Positions 26,546 through 37,224 of a DNA stretch of 64,000 nt are shown one piece after another. Every line of letters starts with the position of its first letter. Positions within the stretch are counted from its first letter, which is position 1. The translations under genes and the position numbers were made by a program. The notes under the pieces were generated by a model that saw nothing but the letters and a program-made list of their open reading frames with translations, had not been told where the DNA came from and did no database searches. This DNA comes from Daphnia pulex (Eukaryota > Arthropoda > Branchiopoda > Diplostraca > Daphniidae). Location: positions 6,572,001-6,636,000 of the forward strand of contig NC_060024.1 in NCBI RefSeq assembly GCF_021134715.1, in the 5' to 3' direction.

Positions 26546-26679
26546 CCATCGATAATAGCGGGAAAAAGGTTACCTTCCGAGTTGAATCCCCCCCCCTCCA
26601 ACAGCCACTCGCCGCCGGTGACAGCAATGTTTACATCATTAGCCTAATCTCGTTTCCAACAATGCTATTTACAGACCTG

Positions 26680-27000
26680 TTGGACATGTAAATGTATCCT
26701 GAATGCTACAAGATGAAACGATTAGCCTGATTGTCTCTTGATGGCGCAATCGGACCACCCTAAACAGACGAATAAAACATTTGACCAAAATTCAAAATAA
26801 TATTTTAGGTATACACAGCCAGAAACAGGAATTCAGTAGACTGTCTATAATAGAAAACCTTTCCCATAATAGCATTATAGTTGAATACTTTATAAGGCTA
26901 ATTACATTTTGGCTTTGAACGGCTTTGACTTCCAACATCTGAGGTCAAAACATGCAGAGTAAAGGATATGACTTCTATGATTGCGTAATTTTATACTTCG
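26680..27000 (+). repeat. Dispersed repeat, copy 1
   Basis: Shares ordered blocks with 29851-30280: CGATTAGCCT, GATGGCGCAATCGG, AACAGGAATTC, GACTGTCTA, CTTTCCCA.TAAT, TGGCTTTGA.CGGCT and TGACTTCCAAC.TCTGAGG. Same orientation, diverged by small indels. No coding content. Confidence 0.6.
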
Positions 27001-27074
27001 TCTTAACATACGTGAGATGAAAAAAAATTGTCGTACATTCGCAGGACACCAGCATCTTTTAGCGAGTATTATAG

Positions 27075-27392
27075 GGGAAACGCGCGAGAGGAAAATTGGG
27101 GCACGCGGGTTCGCACTTGTGCAGACATAGACATGGGTTGAGCGAACGTTCGCACTTGTGCGGCCAACTTACATGGGTTGAGTGAACGTTTGCACTCGTG
27201 CGCCAATAACTTACCCCGTAGGTTGGGCAAGTTGGCAGACTTTTTTTGCAGTTTTTCTCAATTTCACAGTTTCGTGTAAATGAACATTGTAAACAAATAC
27301 GATCAATTCATAGAGGATTGAAATCTGAATTTAATTTATTCATTCAATTTGCAAAACGTGTGGTCAAAAAATTCAAATAAATTCACAAAAAG
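27075..27392. repeat. Tandem GC-rich repeats plus fragment of the GTTGGCAG TIR family
   Basis: 27075-27205 holds two to three diverged copies of ACATGGGTTGAG.GAACGTT and CGCACTTGTGCG. From about 27207 to 27392 the sequence (TTACCCCGTAGGTTGGGCAA, GTGTAAATGAACATTGTAAA, AAAACGTGTGGTCAAAAAAT) matches the right-hand third of the elements at 45774, 50111 and 50816. The fragment stops before the conserved terminal repeat. Confidence 0.6.
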
Positions 27393-27405
27393 TCTCTCGC
27401 GCGAA

Positions 27406-27835
27406 CGAAAAAACAAAGGGATGGGTGCGGAAAAAAGAGGAATTCTACTTTTTCGTTTTTTAACTTAAAATTCAACTGAAATAATATAAATGAAAAAAAT
27501 TGAAAATCAGACCTGATATAAAGCTAACGCAGGTCGATTTAAAAAAAAAGTCACGTTTCCCTAGCCCTAGCCGTTCAACTGAAAAAAAGGCCAAAGTGGC
27601 GTAATTTGCATAAGGTCCTCTCGGCTTTCCAAAGACTTTTAGAACGGGTAAAAAGTACTTCGGAAAATGAAATCAAAAATCTGAAAAATAAATCAGAGGT
27701 GTTCTTACTACCTTTAGCTATGTACATACCAAATTTGAAAGCATTTGGTTAAAAACTGTAGTACTGAGAGGACTGCAAAAACAGCGTTTTTGCATAAGGT
27801 CCTCTCGGGCTTCCAAAGACTTTCGGTAGGTACTG
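27406..27835. mobile_element. Truncated second copy of the 20055 MITE
   Basis: Reverse complement of the element at 20055-20562, diverged. It keeps the GGTAGGTACTG end followed by TA (27836-27837), the internal CTAGCCCTAGCCGTTCAACT block and AACAAAGGGATGGG. The other end is missing, cut where it meets the GTTGGCAG-family fragment, so one insertion or deletion removed it. Confidence 0.75.
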
Positions 27836-27837
27836 TA

Positions 27838-28222
27838 GATAAAATGATAACTAATTTTTGCCTTGATGATTTAATATATTTTTAATAGAACGAAATGTGT
27901 TCCGACCGGAGAATTCGCAAAAAACCGGAGCAGATGTCCACTGTCATATCAATTGTTTGAGATATCCTCCGAGAGAGCGTTGCCCAGAATGGTGTAATTG
28001 CACATAATAGAGGACCCTATCTGATATTGTCTTTTTATAAAGTTGAGAAATTAAATCATTTTTTAAAGGAAATCTCCTTTAAAAAACCTCCATAATAAGT
28101 TAACTTATGGACAAAAAAATGAAAAATATAGCAAATTGTTTTCACCTAATTTAAAAGAATTTGATAGCTTCATTAATTGAAGGTTTCATGGACGAGTCTT
28201 TTTTGACCAAGTTCGTGTTTCT
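27838..28222. other. Intergenic, no gene seen
   Basis: AT-rich with no recognisable feature. Confidence 0.5.
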
Positions 28223-29592
28223 CTCTCTAAGAAACGCTGTGTTGAAAAAGGGAAACATGACCATGCTTTGAAAATATTCTAAATTCTATGTTTTCAAAAC
28301 GGAAACACAAAGTTTGAAAAATGGAGTAAATTTCTTTTTCTCATTTTTACCTTCGCGCCACTTTTGACATTAAACCTAATAAACGCCCCTCATTAAACGA
28401 CACATGATTTAACTAAACATTGCGTTAAGAAAAGGTAAAAATGTTAACTTTTTGCATCTCTTTGGCGGGATGTAAAAAACAAACATTTTGAAACATCAAC
28501 AAATGAAATAAGTATATATCGCGTGAATTGGTTTGATAATCAAGTTTATTGCAAACCTTATCTTTAGTTTGTATACATCCTAGCAGAAAATTATCAACGG
28601 ATTGTTTCGTCCAAATTTCACACAGCGGCGGTAGAATAATTATTCAACATACTTAATAAAAGGCCCGTGCCACTTATTTGATATGACTGCGATGGGTATT
28701 GAACTCGGGACTCCCGGGTCCCAGTTCGATGCTGATCCACTGTGCCATTCTAGATACATTTTGAAACCTTCACAATCATGGCATATTAGACGATGGGCGT
28801 TGGGACCTTTGAAAATTTTTCCGAATATCCAAACATCACTTCCAATTCGCTTCGTAGCACCCATCACACACACCACACAAATGAATTAAAAAACATTATG
28901 TGAGCCATTTGGCGACACACTCGATGCATAGATATGCTTAGTCAACTATATCGACGGACAAACTAGATGTATAGGCCATTTCACGCACCGTGCCTATGCA
29001 CGTTACGTATGTTTAGGCAATACGCATACATATAGCATACGAAAGAAACAGTACTTAATGAAAAGCTTTATTTACACTAATTGTATTAAAGTATGTTGAC
29101 TGATAGTACTTTTGGGACTTTAAGTACTTAATCTCTTGAATCGTAGTTATTTGAAAAAGTTGTTTATGGCTTTCTTGAAACTATGTTTGGAATTGTCCCC
29201 TCAATGAATTTTTTTTATCTAATAAAACGAATATATAGAGGATGCGGAGGATTAGATTTTTACCAAATTAGGTATAAATGCATTAGCTGCAAATGAAGGT
29301 ATTCAACTTTAAAGTTAATTCATTTATTTATGTAAATAAAATTTTTTAAGAATTTCGAGAAATATGCAAATAAGGGGAGGGATAACAAGGCCATGGCTTC
29401 CAGCATAGCCTGGGGTTCTTTCGGGGCGGTTAGGTTAAAAACAAAAAGAAACAAATGTGTTTGGTTGGGGGGAATCATTTTTGTTTCGAAAAAATTTTCT
29501 AAACATCGTGTGTCGGAGGAGGTGACAAACAAGTCATGTTTAGATATAGCAAAACATTAGTTTCCTTTTAGAACACAGCGTTTCTTAGAGAG
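28223..29592. mobile_element. Possible 1.4 kb element bounded by 21-bp inverted repeats
   Basis: CTCTAAGAAACGCTGTGTT at about 28225 is inverted as AACACAGCGTTTCTTAGAG near 29572. The interior is AT-rich, without a credible ORF, and contains one tRNA-like module. No clean target duplication is visible, so this could also be an accidental pair. Confidence 0.35.
28683..28754 (-). repeat. tRNA-like module
   Basis: Minus strand: TGGCACAGTGGATCAGC (A box), then after 28 nt GAGTTCAATACCC (B box). The variable region is GC-rich (ACCCGGGAGTCC). Not a clean cloverleaf. Confidence 0.5.
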
Positions 29593-29850
29593 CTTCTGAT
29601 AAATTCGCATAGGTAAAAAAAGGGTGTAGATTTGAGTTTATATTTGCTTCAAACTAAATATATCTATATCAATTTCAGCAGCATGCTCCCGCGTGTGGCA
29701 TTATGAATTAAAATAATTTATTTACATTTATTTGTTGTGATGATGAATTTGGATCAGGGTGCTGGTATATTAATTGCCAACATGATTTATAATATTACTC
29801 CAAGATCAATAATCTCGTCTTCACAGTTAGGCTACGATGCTGCTGTACAT
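29593..29850. other. Intergenic, no gene seen
   Basis: AT-rich with no recognisable feature. Confidence 0.5.
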
Positions 29851-30280
29851 CAGACCTCCTGCATGCTACTGTTGGAAAGCATGCCATGTAGTTTAAATGA
29901 CTATACACGATAAAGCGATTAGCCTAATTGGCTTCGTCTGCATGATGGCGCAATCGGGCCATTAACATAAACATTTGATAAAATTCCACGTCAATAACAG
30001 GAATGCAGCATAGACAACAAAAGCCTTGCCCAATAATGGTTACATTGATTTGACTTCCCGGCTGCGTTGTTCCGCGCTTTGTCCTGTATATAGTTATTTT
30101 TGGAAGTAAGTGTACACAATCAAGAACAGGAATTCAAAAGACTGTCTAGAAAATCTTTCCCAATAATAACATCGTGTATATAATTATTCTTTGGCTTTGA
30201 CCGGCTCTGACTTCCAACGTCTGAGGTCAAAACGTACCTATAGGGTATAGGACTGCTATATACTATTGCGTAATTTTAAG
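29851..30280 (+). repeat. Dispersed repeat, copy 2
   Basis: Diverged second copy of 26680-27000 with the same block order. An extra segment (about 30060-30110) separates the two halves. Confidence 0.55.
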
Positions 30281-30778
30281 GTGAATGGAAACCTGGTGAT
30301 ACAGCAATAAAAACAAGTTTTATAATATATTCTTTTGTATCGGGCTGTTTGCTGCTGCCTGTTCCCACCAAAGTTTCAATCCCTTGTTGGCCTAACACTC
30401 AAACCAATAGCCGTGCCTCTGTCGTTGTGCATAGTTCTTCCTCGCAGTTGCTAAATATATCACTTATCGTTGAACTAAAAGTTTATATAGCTTACGCAAT
30501 GTGCAAATGCACTGTAACCTCAACACTTTTGGTATAGCATAAAGTTATTTACTTTCCTTTCTGACTTAAAATAATACAACATTATCTTTACTGTTTGGTC
30601 AATAAATATCTTTAGCATACATAACGTTGACTGATATACACGAGAAAGATAGGTCTATTCTTTTCGGTTTTTTATCCATGTTATATTAGGCCTATTAATA
30701 AGTTAGTATAAATTTATTCGCACAATTTTTTTCTAATCATTCATTAATATTTCTTTATATGTCGGGCTGCGTTCGTTC
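30281..30778. other. Upstream region of gene E
   Basis: No gene seen. The first exon of gene E, which must supply a start codon, could lie here or further left. Confidence 0.45.
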
Positions 30779-32182
30779 AGCGTCTTCTTGTCTGTTGGTT
30801 ATCGACTGTTGTTGCCAAATCGAGCAAAAATCTAGTCAGTGATGCCAGTGATAATAATCCGGTAGCAACGGATGGCTTTTCATCACTGACTGGTAAGTAA
30901 ATTTTTTTGGTGTTTTCTTAATGTATAAGGTATACAGTATGGGAACGCCGAAAAGAACGCCTGTTTCCGTATAAGGTTATTCTGTCGCGCGTTCCCAAAC
31001 TTTAGGTAAGTACTGTAATCCCAAGCGGATTCATTAATTTATTGCATAATGTAAACAAAAATATTTAAAATATATCAGACATGTTGAATTAACATTCGAT
31101 TAAATATTATCATAAAAAACTGCTAGAAATCGAGGGTGGTGGAGGACTGAACGTTTTCGGAGTCACAAGTTCATTTGTTAATCCTGGAACGCTGCTGTCT
31201 TCAGCTTTGGCAAGTGGAGTACAGCAATTGTCTGAGATTGTGAATTCAATTGAAAATATGAATCACCAGCAGCACCAAGAATCGCCAATGTCATCCATCA
31301 CCATTCATCATCATCACGGTCAACATCCTACTTCAACGCCATCGTCATCATCCGCCCAACAATTTTTGGGATTGTGGATGGTGGGAATCAGCAAGAATCG
31401 GTACCATCTTCTCATCCATCATCGTCATTTGCGAAAAATGTGAAATCACTGGCGCAGTTTTTCGGAATAGCCAATATCTATATTGATGGAATAAACAGCA
31501 GCGACAACAATTCTGAACCAATGAAATGTCCTGCATGTCCATGGCATCACCCTACCATTGGATGTCCTGCACCTCCACAACACGTTATTTTGACTGTGTC
31601 TGGTAAAACTATTATATGATTGATAAATGTGATAAATTCCAACAGCTTAATTTATGCTTCTTCCTATAAACTGTCATATTATTTTCCTTTTTAGCATGTC
31701 ATATTAATACGACTGCAATAGGTGCGTGTTCGATGACTTCAGCTGCTGAAGGTGGCACCATTTTCGTATTGTATCCCACTGCTGCTGCCATCAGCAGCAA
31801 TAATGTCCGTCGAATGTCAAATTTATTCAAAAAGAAGAAGAAGAAAAATCCGCCAAACAATAAGAGGTTATTTGCAGGCTTTGCTTCTATAGGAATAATG
31901 GCCTCTGATCTAAATACAAAAGTGAGTGTGACCTGTCCTCATATTTCTGCTGGCACCACAGTCACAACGGTAGGTCATTAATATTATGATTGCCTTAAAA
32001 TTTTAACTTGATTATGAAATTTTAATTTGTTGGTGCTGCTGATGGGCACAAATCAACAGCAGAATGGGCCAGTATTACCGAACGAGATGAGAGAGGAGAC
32101 AGGATTCGTGCAACTTATCATTTTAGGTGCTGAATCTCGGGAAAGAGTTGCAGCCGCCTGTGAGTGGAAGTCTAGCATTTAG
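30779..32182 (+). pseudogene. Gene E: unknown protein, paralogue of gene F, with a frame break
   Basis: Proposed exons: about 30779-30892, 31127-31602, 31695-31969 and 32060-32182, all with GT-AG introns (CTGACTG|GTAAGT, GTCTG|GTAAAA, ACG|GTAGGT). The last exons read HVILTVS-ACHINTTAIGACS, GGTIFVLYP, KKKKKKNP, NTKVSVTCPHISAGTTVTT, QNGPVLPNEMREETGFVQL and stop TAG. Every block has a counterpart in gene F (57663-59215), and three introns match in position. In the second exon, SGVQQLSEIVNSIENMN is in frame 1, but FGIVDGGNQQESV and SLAQFFGIANIYIDG are in frame 3. No intron fits between them (about 31260-31360, His/Ser-rich), so one indel breaks the frame. No in-frame ATG is visible. It is either a young pseudogene, a sequence error, or a gene missing an exon here. 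I do not recognise the family; C.xC pairs (CPACP) suggest extracellular exposure. Confidence 0.6.
30935..31015. mobile_element. 81-bp TA-flanked mini-element in intron 1 of gene E
   Basis: Starts CAGTATGGGAACGC and ends GCGTTCCCAAACTTTAGGTA..TACTG, with TA on both sides. It looks like an internally deleted relative of the CAGTA-type MITEs. Confidence 0.5.
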
Positions 32183-32459
32183 GCAATCCTTAAAATTATT
32201 ATTTTTTTTTTAGTATAAGATAACAATTAAGAGTTTTATACAATAATACAACTAAATGTGAAAGCAGATATTTCCACATGCAAATTTGCTTGGCAATAAT
32301 ATTTTATGTATTGCTGGTATTCAATAGCCCATATTTATGGGAAACACGCCGGCAAACGCCACGAACATATAATTGATTGGATGTTTGAAAATTTTTTCGA
32401 CATAAATTGAATTCAACTTGTGGGAAATGTTTTGTGGATAACTATATTCGGTGGGTTGT

Positions 32460-33566
32460 TTAATTCTGACTGGTTTTCCATTTAGTGAATTTCTCGTGAA
32501 ATCCTGTTCTGTAGCCGTCGCAAAATTCATACTGAGTCGATTTTTTGTCGTACATTAAATGAAGCAAAGGTTGAATAGTCTTCCATTTATCTGGCATGAA
32601 ACCATCCACATGCAAATGGGAGTCGAAATAGCTGTCGAAATCGGACGGCTTGATTTTGTCGGCGTTCCACCTGATCCGGTCGATCCGTTTCAATCCAGCG
32701 TCAGACGCCCTGTACACGCTGTCATTTTTCAACGGCTGGCGATCAATCCACTCGTGAACTCGAATGCTTACCAACTTCTGATCGTAATACCTGTCGTTAG
32801 AAGCGAATACCACCGGTTGGCGGACTCGCTCACCGAAAACATTTTGGAAGTAGTCGAGGATAGTCTCCGAATCGTTCGCCTTAATATTCGTCGAAATATT
32901 CCCGTTCACGATCTCCTGCCAGACAGCAGCGCTGGCTCCTATGTGACTCATCGGGAACATTCGGTAGGATCGACCATTGAATTTGAAAAGACCGCAGCAT
33001 TGACTGTGGATAAGCATCAGCGGTCGATCCACCATTTTGTAAGGATAGTAGAAATGTTCTTTCCTTAGAGGCCACAAATCCGAATCGGTTGTCAATACGA
33101 AATCGGACGGTTGACCGGGGAAATCCTTCATGTTGGCAACGAACATCCTGGACGTCTGGCTGAGCATCATGCGGTTCTCCACTTTGGCAGGAATGAAGAT
33201 CACCTTGGCGTCCGGGAGACTGGCCAGAGTTTCGAGGACGTGCGAAAGAATCGGATGGGTTTTCCACTCGTTTTCTTGGCCGACGATCAAGACGACGCTC
33301 TCGAAACCGATCCTCCGCCACGCCATAACGGTCAGCGGCAGGTAAAACGCGTAGTCGAATCCGCGGTGAGAGTCCGGCTCGGGCGTAGAGCAGCCGAACA
33401 CTGCAAAACGCTTGATAGGCCTACTGACATCACCTATGTTTGATGCTGATGATGGTGGCGATAAATAACTTTGGAAAAACGTCGTGTTATATTCAAGCAA
33501 AATAACTCCACTTAATATTATTAAAGATATTAAAGTGACTTTCACAATTCGATTACTGCACAGCAT
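32460..33566 (-). CDS. Type II membrane glycosyltransferase-like protein
   Basis: One exon, 368 aa from the chosen Met at 33566. The frame is open 45 codons further up, but that part lacks a plausible topology, while this Met puts a short cytoplasmic tail before a membrane anchor (VTLISLIILSGVILL, about residues 10-24). This is the usual Golgi type II layout. The luminal part has several Asn-X-Ser/Thr sites and DFVLTTDSDLWPL with a DSD motif (about 161-163), the metal/nucleotide-sugar binding signature of GT-A fold transferases. It is followed by HIGASAAVWQEIVNG and FASNDRYYDQKLVSIRVHEW, as in the D-x-D plus downstream acceptor layout. The sugar and acceptor cannot be read from the sequence. 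It lies tail to tail with gene E, about 280 bp apart. Confidence 0.78.
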   Translation of the reverse strand: MLCSNRIVKVTLISLIILSGVILLEYNTTFFQSYLSPPSSASNIGDVSRPIKRFAVFGCSTPEPDSHRGFDYAFYLPLTVMAWRRIGFESVVLIVGQENEWKTHPILSHVLETLASLPDAKVIFIPAKVENRMMLSQTSRMFVANMKDFPGQPSDFVLTTDSDLWPLRKEHFYYPYKMVDRPLMLIHSQCCGLFKFNGRSYRMFPMSHIGASAAVWQEIVNGNISTNIKANDSETILDYFQNVFGERVRQPVVFASNDRYYDQKLVSIRVHEWIDRQPLKNDSVYRASDAGLKRIDRIRWNADKIKPSDFDSYFDSHLHVDGFMPDKWKTIQPLLHLMYDKKSTQYEFCDGYRTGFHEKFTKWKTSQN

Positions 33567-33826
33567 TTTTATTGTGCTCGTCACGCAGTAGTTGTATAGT
33601 AGGCTATACAGCACGCTTTGACAGAATAAGTTGATATTCTGCCGGTCCTTACAATAAGTTAATACATACTGCCTGTAGAATATGTATATTGACTGCTGCA
33701 CGTCGAATGTAACTATTTTTTTTTGGGTGTGTCAGCTTTGTAACTTCCTGACGATATATAGTTGTTATCTTATAGCCTATCTTTCGTTATCTTGATCTTT
33801 TGAAATCGAAAATACTTTGACTATAG
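33567..33826. other. 5' flank of the glycosyltransferase-like gene
   Basis: AT-rich 5' flank. No clear TATA box on the minus strand. Nothing else recognised. Confidence 0.4.
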
Positions 33827-34689
33827 CATGAAGGAGGAAAGGAGGAGGCGCTACTCGCATAAGGCCCTGCAAAGAAAAGTGACGCTATGCTGTTATTGCC
33901 GTTGGCAGTAAATTAGTTCTCAATTTCTCACTAGGTGCGGAAGGGTAGTCTTACATGTTGAAATTTAGATGTCGGTTGCCATCGTTACGCAAGTTTAGTC
34001 TGCTGTCAGCCAAAAACAGAAAGCATTTCAAACGTGAAAATGTCTTGTTGTGTTTTAGGATGTAGAACAGGATATAAGCCGACCAAAAAATATTCCAATC
34101 CTTTAAAACATTGTGTTTTTACCTTCCCTAAAGACGTGGAATTGAGGGCAAAATGGATTGCTGCTGTTTGGCGATCACATTGGAATCCAACTTGCACAAG
34201 TGTATAGTTTGTGCACGACATTTTCTTTCCAGTGACTGTCGCGAAGATAACAGAATTATTGCAGATGAATCAGTGAATTTATTTGACAGTAAATGTCGAA
34301 TGAAGAAAATGTCGTGCACAAACTACATTTCTGCAAGTTGGATTCCAATGTGATCGCCCAACAGCAGCAATCCATTTTGCCCTCAATTCCACGTCTTTAG
34401 GGAAGGTAAAAACACAATGTTTTAAAGGATTGGAATATTTTTTGGTCGGCTTATATCCTGTTCTACATCCTAAAACACAACAAGACATTTTCACGTTTGA
34501 AATGCTTTCTGTTTTTGGCTGACAGCAGATTAAACTTGCGTAACGATGGCAACCGACATCTAAATTTCAACATGTAAGACTACCCTTCCGCACCTAGTGA
34601 GAAATTGAGAACTAATTTACTGCCAACGGCAATAACAGCATAGCGTCACTTTTCAGCCGAAGTGGGCCCTCCTCCATTCCTCCTTCATG
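33827..34689. mobile_element. Palindromic P-like element carrying THAP-domain starts in both arms
   Basis: About 860 bp, nearly all palindromic: two arms of about 400 bp around a short centre near 34262. The ends read CATGAAGGAGGA and its complement. The direct repeat GACTATAGC flanks it (33819-33827 and 34689-34697), a 7-9 bp target duplication depending on where the ends are set. Each arm encodes the start of a THAP zinc finger. Plus strand from 34040: MSCCVLGCRTGYKPTKKYS, KHCVFTFPKD, KWIAAV, then a stop. Minus strand from about 34488: the same, continuing RSHWNPTCRNVVCARHF, closer to a full C2CH motif. P-element transposases have an N-terminal THAP domain, CATGA ends and 8-bp duplications, so this looks like a foldback derivative of a P-type element. 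No transposase core remains. Confidence 0.72.
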
Positions 34690-35141
34690 ACTATAGCAAC
34701 ATTTTACCAGCAAGAAATCACCTGACCCCTCTCTCACAAGTACAAATTTGTGCTTTACATATAACTGCTGGACGATGAAAATATATAACTCGATGGGGAC
34801 TTTTCCATCGTAGAACTTCGAAACAATGAAATGAACTCTATATATATTATAGCCCCTTTTGTTCGATTTGTTAGCTATTTTACTTCCTTATAACAGATAT
34901 GCATTTAAACTACCTTGAATATTAATTGAAATATTCCCCAACATACACTCTAATATAGTTTTAACAAGATTCCTTCGGTAATATCCTTCGGTAATTTTTT
35001 TAAACGTTAAAGAGACAGAAAATAAAGGTTATGGTAGATTAATACATACTTTAACGTTTGGAAAATTCTGTTTCCCTTTATTCTCTTTCATAATTGAATC
35101 TTTATAACTAATTGACTAATAATCTGTTAATATTATGAGTG
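34690..35141. other. Intergenic, no gene seen
   Basis: AT-rich. The near-duplicate CCTTCGGTAA occurs at about 34974 and 34987. No gene. Confidence 0.5.
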
Positions 35142-35190
35142 GTGCGACTTAGGTGTGGCGGAGGCTTCGCCCCGCCACCCCACGTCGCAC
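35142..35190. repeat. GC-rich hairpin repeat, copy 2
   Basis: Bounded by GTGCGAC and GTCGCAC with the core GGCGGAGGCTTCGCCCCGCC. It is the inverted counterpart of 19384-19428. Confidence 0.6.
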
Positions 35191-37224
35191 TTCATGTTTA
35201 GATTAAGTTTTAGCAACATTTATTACTATAGTAACATGGAATTGGAAAAATTATTAGTTACATATTAACTATAAAGAAATGGATGTGCTCTTATAGCAGT
35301 TAGATTAAACCACCGCTGAAAAAATCTTAATTCAGGCATATAACCTAAGTGTTTTACGACCGGTTCCTAAATCGATACCGATGGTAGCGTCGCTAGCGAT
35401 ATTACCATAGCTTTACTTCGTCTTTCGTTACATTGTTTGGTGTACACACCAACCTGACCACGTTTTCCCTTAAATCTTATGTCAATGTTGGTCTAATGGT
35501 TAGCAACCCGGGCTGCTACTGGTTTGGTTCGGGGTTCGAATCTCGATCAAGCCATTTAGGAAATTTAAATTTGTAACTTTTGAAAAATTACTCTTAAAAA
35601 ACTTTCGGAGGTAAATGGATGTGGAAGATCGGTGGTAACTCTTCACGACCGCTAAAAGATCTTGATGACTGTGGAGAGGACAAGGGAAGAAGAGAGAGAT
35701 GACCCAGAGCTTCAAAATGAGTATGATCAAACATTTTTAAAATGTTCCTCAACTTCTTGGTTGATGACTAACTGTTAAAAAAAAGGGGAATAGAAATTTT
35801 ACTTGATCAAAAAATTTATTAAAATCAAGATCATCATTTATTAAAAACAGTTAACAAAAAGAGGCAATAATAAGAACAATAAAGACGAAATCGAACAAGA
35901 ACAATAAAAATCAAATCAAATATCATAAAAATATCAATATCATATCATCAAAACTTGTCTTGCTAGGGAAGATTCAAACTTTTTTTCTTTTTGTTAACAC
36001 TGCTGAGCACTCACTGCACTGACAGTTGGAAGGTTAAGCAAACAAAAGCGAATTCACTGCCTAGGATTCGGCAACCAGCTAGGTAACAAGTACGCAAATT
36101 AAATTTTTAAAACAGTAATGAAAACAAATGAAACCCCGTTACGACATGTATCAAATTTTGACAGAATTATGTACAAAATTTGGTGACGATTGGTCATTCA
36201 GGGAAGAAACGTATAAAGGATAACTAAATGGACATTAAACCCTCTGAATTTCACTACTAGCTACTACTACCCTACCCCCTATACCCCACACCCTATATTG
36301 TTAAGGACCTTCGTATATAAATATACCTCAGGGATAATCTATTAATTATTGATAAATATTTCTACAATATTTCCTTCTGATGCTGGGCTATAACATTTTC
36401 CATAATCTATAATATATAGCCTATATACTGTTTTTCTCACATAGCAGAGGTTCACCCGGAGGTTCACTATAGATTATTTGTTAGCTGTATATATTGATAA
36501 GACCTCAAATATATGGGTAATAGGCTGATGTATAATATAAAATACATATGTACTTTCTCGTCACGCTTTCGATGCTGATGGCCGATCTCTATCGACGTGA
36601 TGCGCCAAATAAAAGAGGGGTATAAAGTCTCAAATAATTCAGAGAAAGTAATTTTTGTTTAGTTTGGAAATGGTATATAAAGTCCAATTCAAATTATAAC
36701 AAAACTGGCCTAAGGCGTTCCTGCAACCGATCTTATATATAAAAACCTGTAGTGGAAATGTAGGCTACCACGGAGCAGCAGACTAATGTTTATACACCGT
36801 CACCCAATGACCCGTTACATTTACCGTTATCCGTACAAGAAAACTCAATATTGATACATAAAATACAAGTGCAAGCAGAATATACTATAAATTTGATATT
36901 CCTGTATACATCGGTAAATGCATACGTGTTATGCGGGTATTAACTTTTATTTAACGCTGGGTTAGACAAAGTACATAAAATAGAAAACTTGGAAATTTCT
37001 AGATGAATGTAGGAAAATGTGTTTCATCATTCCTATACTCTGTTAGACAACTTTAAAGTCGACTGATTTTCTGTTGCTCGTCTCGCTGGTCAGTTCATAT
37101 GGTTGAGGAGAACACACCGGAGTGTTCAGTTCGGTTGTCTACAGCTCAAATATTTTTTAGTGCGCTGTATAATATTTCACATTGTGCATCCATTTCGTCT
37201 CAACTTTGCAGTGCCCCAATTAAA
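35191..37224. other. Intergenic and CUB-gene promoter side
   Basis: AT-rich, no gene seen apart from one tRNA-like module. A TCAGTT initiator-like site lies at about 37090, 135 bp before the CUB gene start codon. There is no clear TATA box. Confidence 0.45.
35484..35555 (+). repeat. tRNA-like module
   Basis: TTGGTCTAATGGTTAGCAAC (A box) and GGGTTCGAATCTCGATC (B box) at tRNA spacing. The anticodon region (GGGCTGCTACTGG) does not form a convincing arm. Not inside an element I can delimit. Confidence 0.5.

Noticed and set aside
29320..29532. 70-aa minus-strand ORF between the 28.2/29.6 kb inverted repeats
   Set aside because: Too short and without any motif of a transposase.
33567..33701. 45 extra N-terminal codons for the glycosyltransferase-like protein
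   Set aside because: The inner Met gives a standard type II anchor; the extension lies in AT-rich DNA and looks like 5' UTR.
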